From Dromaius novaehollandiae (Eukaryota > Chordata > Aves > Casuariiformes > Dromaiidae), in NCBI RefSeq assembly GCF_036370855.1, contig NC_088103.1, positions 37,923,904 through 37,987,903 of the forward strand: a stretch of 64,000 nucleotides of DNA. The letters are read 5' to 3'. This document shows positions 62,706 through 64,000 of the stretch, piece by piece (the stretch's first letter is position 1; each line of letters begins with the position of its first letter). The notes below the pieces were generated by a model. That model made no database searches. It was not told the origin of the DNA and saw nothing but the letters and a program-made list of their open reading frames with translations. A program made the position numbers and the translations under genes.

Positions 62706-64000
62706 CCAGTGAATGAAACACCCTCCGCACACCTTCAAAGGAGAAGGTGCATAGTGGTAAGAGAACTGGTCTCTTTTCCATCTCCACCGCACTAGGAGCT
62801 CCTACCCATAAAGGAACGTGCTATTTCATGGACCACTTGAACTGCAAAGGAAACACGCCCCGGCAAAATCATACATATTTAAGGAGAGGCCCGTCCACAA
62901 AGCAGTAGGGGAAAAATAGAAGAATATGTTTGCTTGCTGTAAGTGCAATATAAGGGGCACCCAGTCTCAGCAAAAACATGCTTATTTGGTGCCCCATGTA
63001 TACTCAGAAGAAATGAGAACCCTGTTAAAAAGCCAAGGGTGCAGCTTTTGCAGGGCTAGGGTTAGCTTTCACAGCATGCTGCTCTCTTCTAAAATTGTTG
63101 CGCAAGAGTTGTGTGTTTAACAGTCTAACCAGCCAAAATTGCTCTTTATATTTGATCAGGAATAATTTTTACCTTTGAACCTGTTGCAATGCAGGTTCAA
63201 AGGTTACCTGGGTGCAGCGTTGCCTGTTTATTAAAGCCACACACTGGTGATTCAGGGCTCAGTCCAGCCACAGGAGCTGGGGAAGGGCCAACTCTTGAAC
63301 ACCCGCTTGGAGTTGTAGAGCAGCAAGGCAAGAAAGCTGTGCCAGCCCCTCCGCCCAGAGCTGAAGGAAGGTAAGCAAATCTCTCATCAGAACCAGGCAT
63401 TTCAGTACTGGGCTCCCTGCTCCTGCAGGGAAGCTAAAAGTGGGATAATAGCCTTAATTTGCTGCAGTGCCCTGATCTTAATGCACAGTTCTCATCATAC
63501 CCTGTGCTGTTAAAGACAGCAGCTGAGTAATTGGCTGCATGTTACGAAAGGAGCAAGTCTGGGTTCACAGGAGGCATACAAAGACATACACAGCCACAGG
63601 GAGTACCTGAGGGAGAGCAAGCACCTGAACACTCCCTGTTGCTATAGACTGGCTGGAATCGGAAACCTGACTACAATGCAGGCTGAAGCCGTTTTCTTAT
63701 CAGTTACCTAGTTTTGTCTATTTAAAGATACAGTGCACAGATTACCGATGCCAGGCTCCCATTCAGATCCATGTTTAAAACTAAGTTCCGGAAATAGAAC
63801 CACCAATTGGTACCACAGTATTGGAAGCAGGTTTTGAAATGCTGTCAGTAAAAACTTGCTATGCACAAGATCATTTACACACAAGCTTATTGACAGCAGT
63901 TAGTACAACAGGACCGTTATCCCCAAAATTGCTATTACAAGAATACAGAAGCTGGCTATAATGCACTTTTTAATCTTCTAAAAGCATGTTTTTTAAAGTG
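62706..64000. other. No supportable gene
   Basis: Short open frames on both strands around 63.19-63.40 kb are GC-rich chance frames without motifs. Nothing else seen. Confidence 0.5.

Overview
The window looks like vertebrate nuclear DNA, most likely from a bird. It has long non-coding stretches, small GT-AG exons, an old CR1-type LINE tail, CORE-SINE (MIR-like) fragments and an avian-type LTR. The one intact gene encodes a protein very close to chicken beta-tectorin as I recall it. No bacterial, phage or CRISPR-like structure is visible.

Layout: 1 to about 20.6 kb is intergenic, with microsatellites and one decayed CR1 fragment and no supportable exon. From 20,638 to 31,371 on the + strand lies TECTB (beta-tectorin). 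All ten coding exons can be traced. They splice in phase into a 329-residue protein with a signal peptide, a zona pellucida (ZP) domain, a basic cleavage site and a C-terminal hydrophobic GPI-type tail. A poly(A) signal follows at 31,502.

From about 38.0 to 48.8 kb on the - strand, convergent with TECTB, lie remnants of a receptor guanylate cyclase. By position this is GUCY2G, the neighbour of TECTB in mammals. Three segments are clear (extracellular domain, end of the kinase-homology domain, two parts of the cyclase domain) and two more are tentative. The remnants carry in-frame stops at 48,712-48,714 and 41,329-41,331, a loss of about 50 nt in the catalytic exon, and a GT-to-AT splice donor change. 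I read the locus as a unitary pseudogene. A 686-bp solo LTR with a perfect 5-bp target-site duplication (TTAAC) sits between its last two recognisable exons.

From about 49 kb to the end I see no reliable exon, only poly-T and poly-C tracts, a probable CR1 fragment and a MIR-like fragment. The missing 5' exons of the cyclase should lie there if they survive at all. The main point of interest is the contrast between a fully maintained inner-ear matrix gene and its decayed cyclase neighbour.
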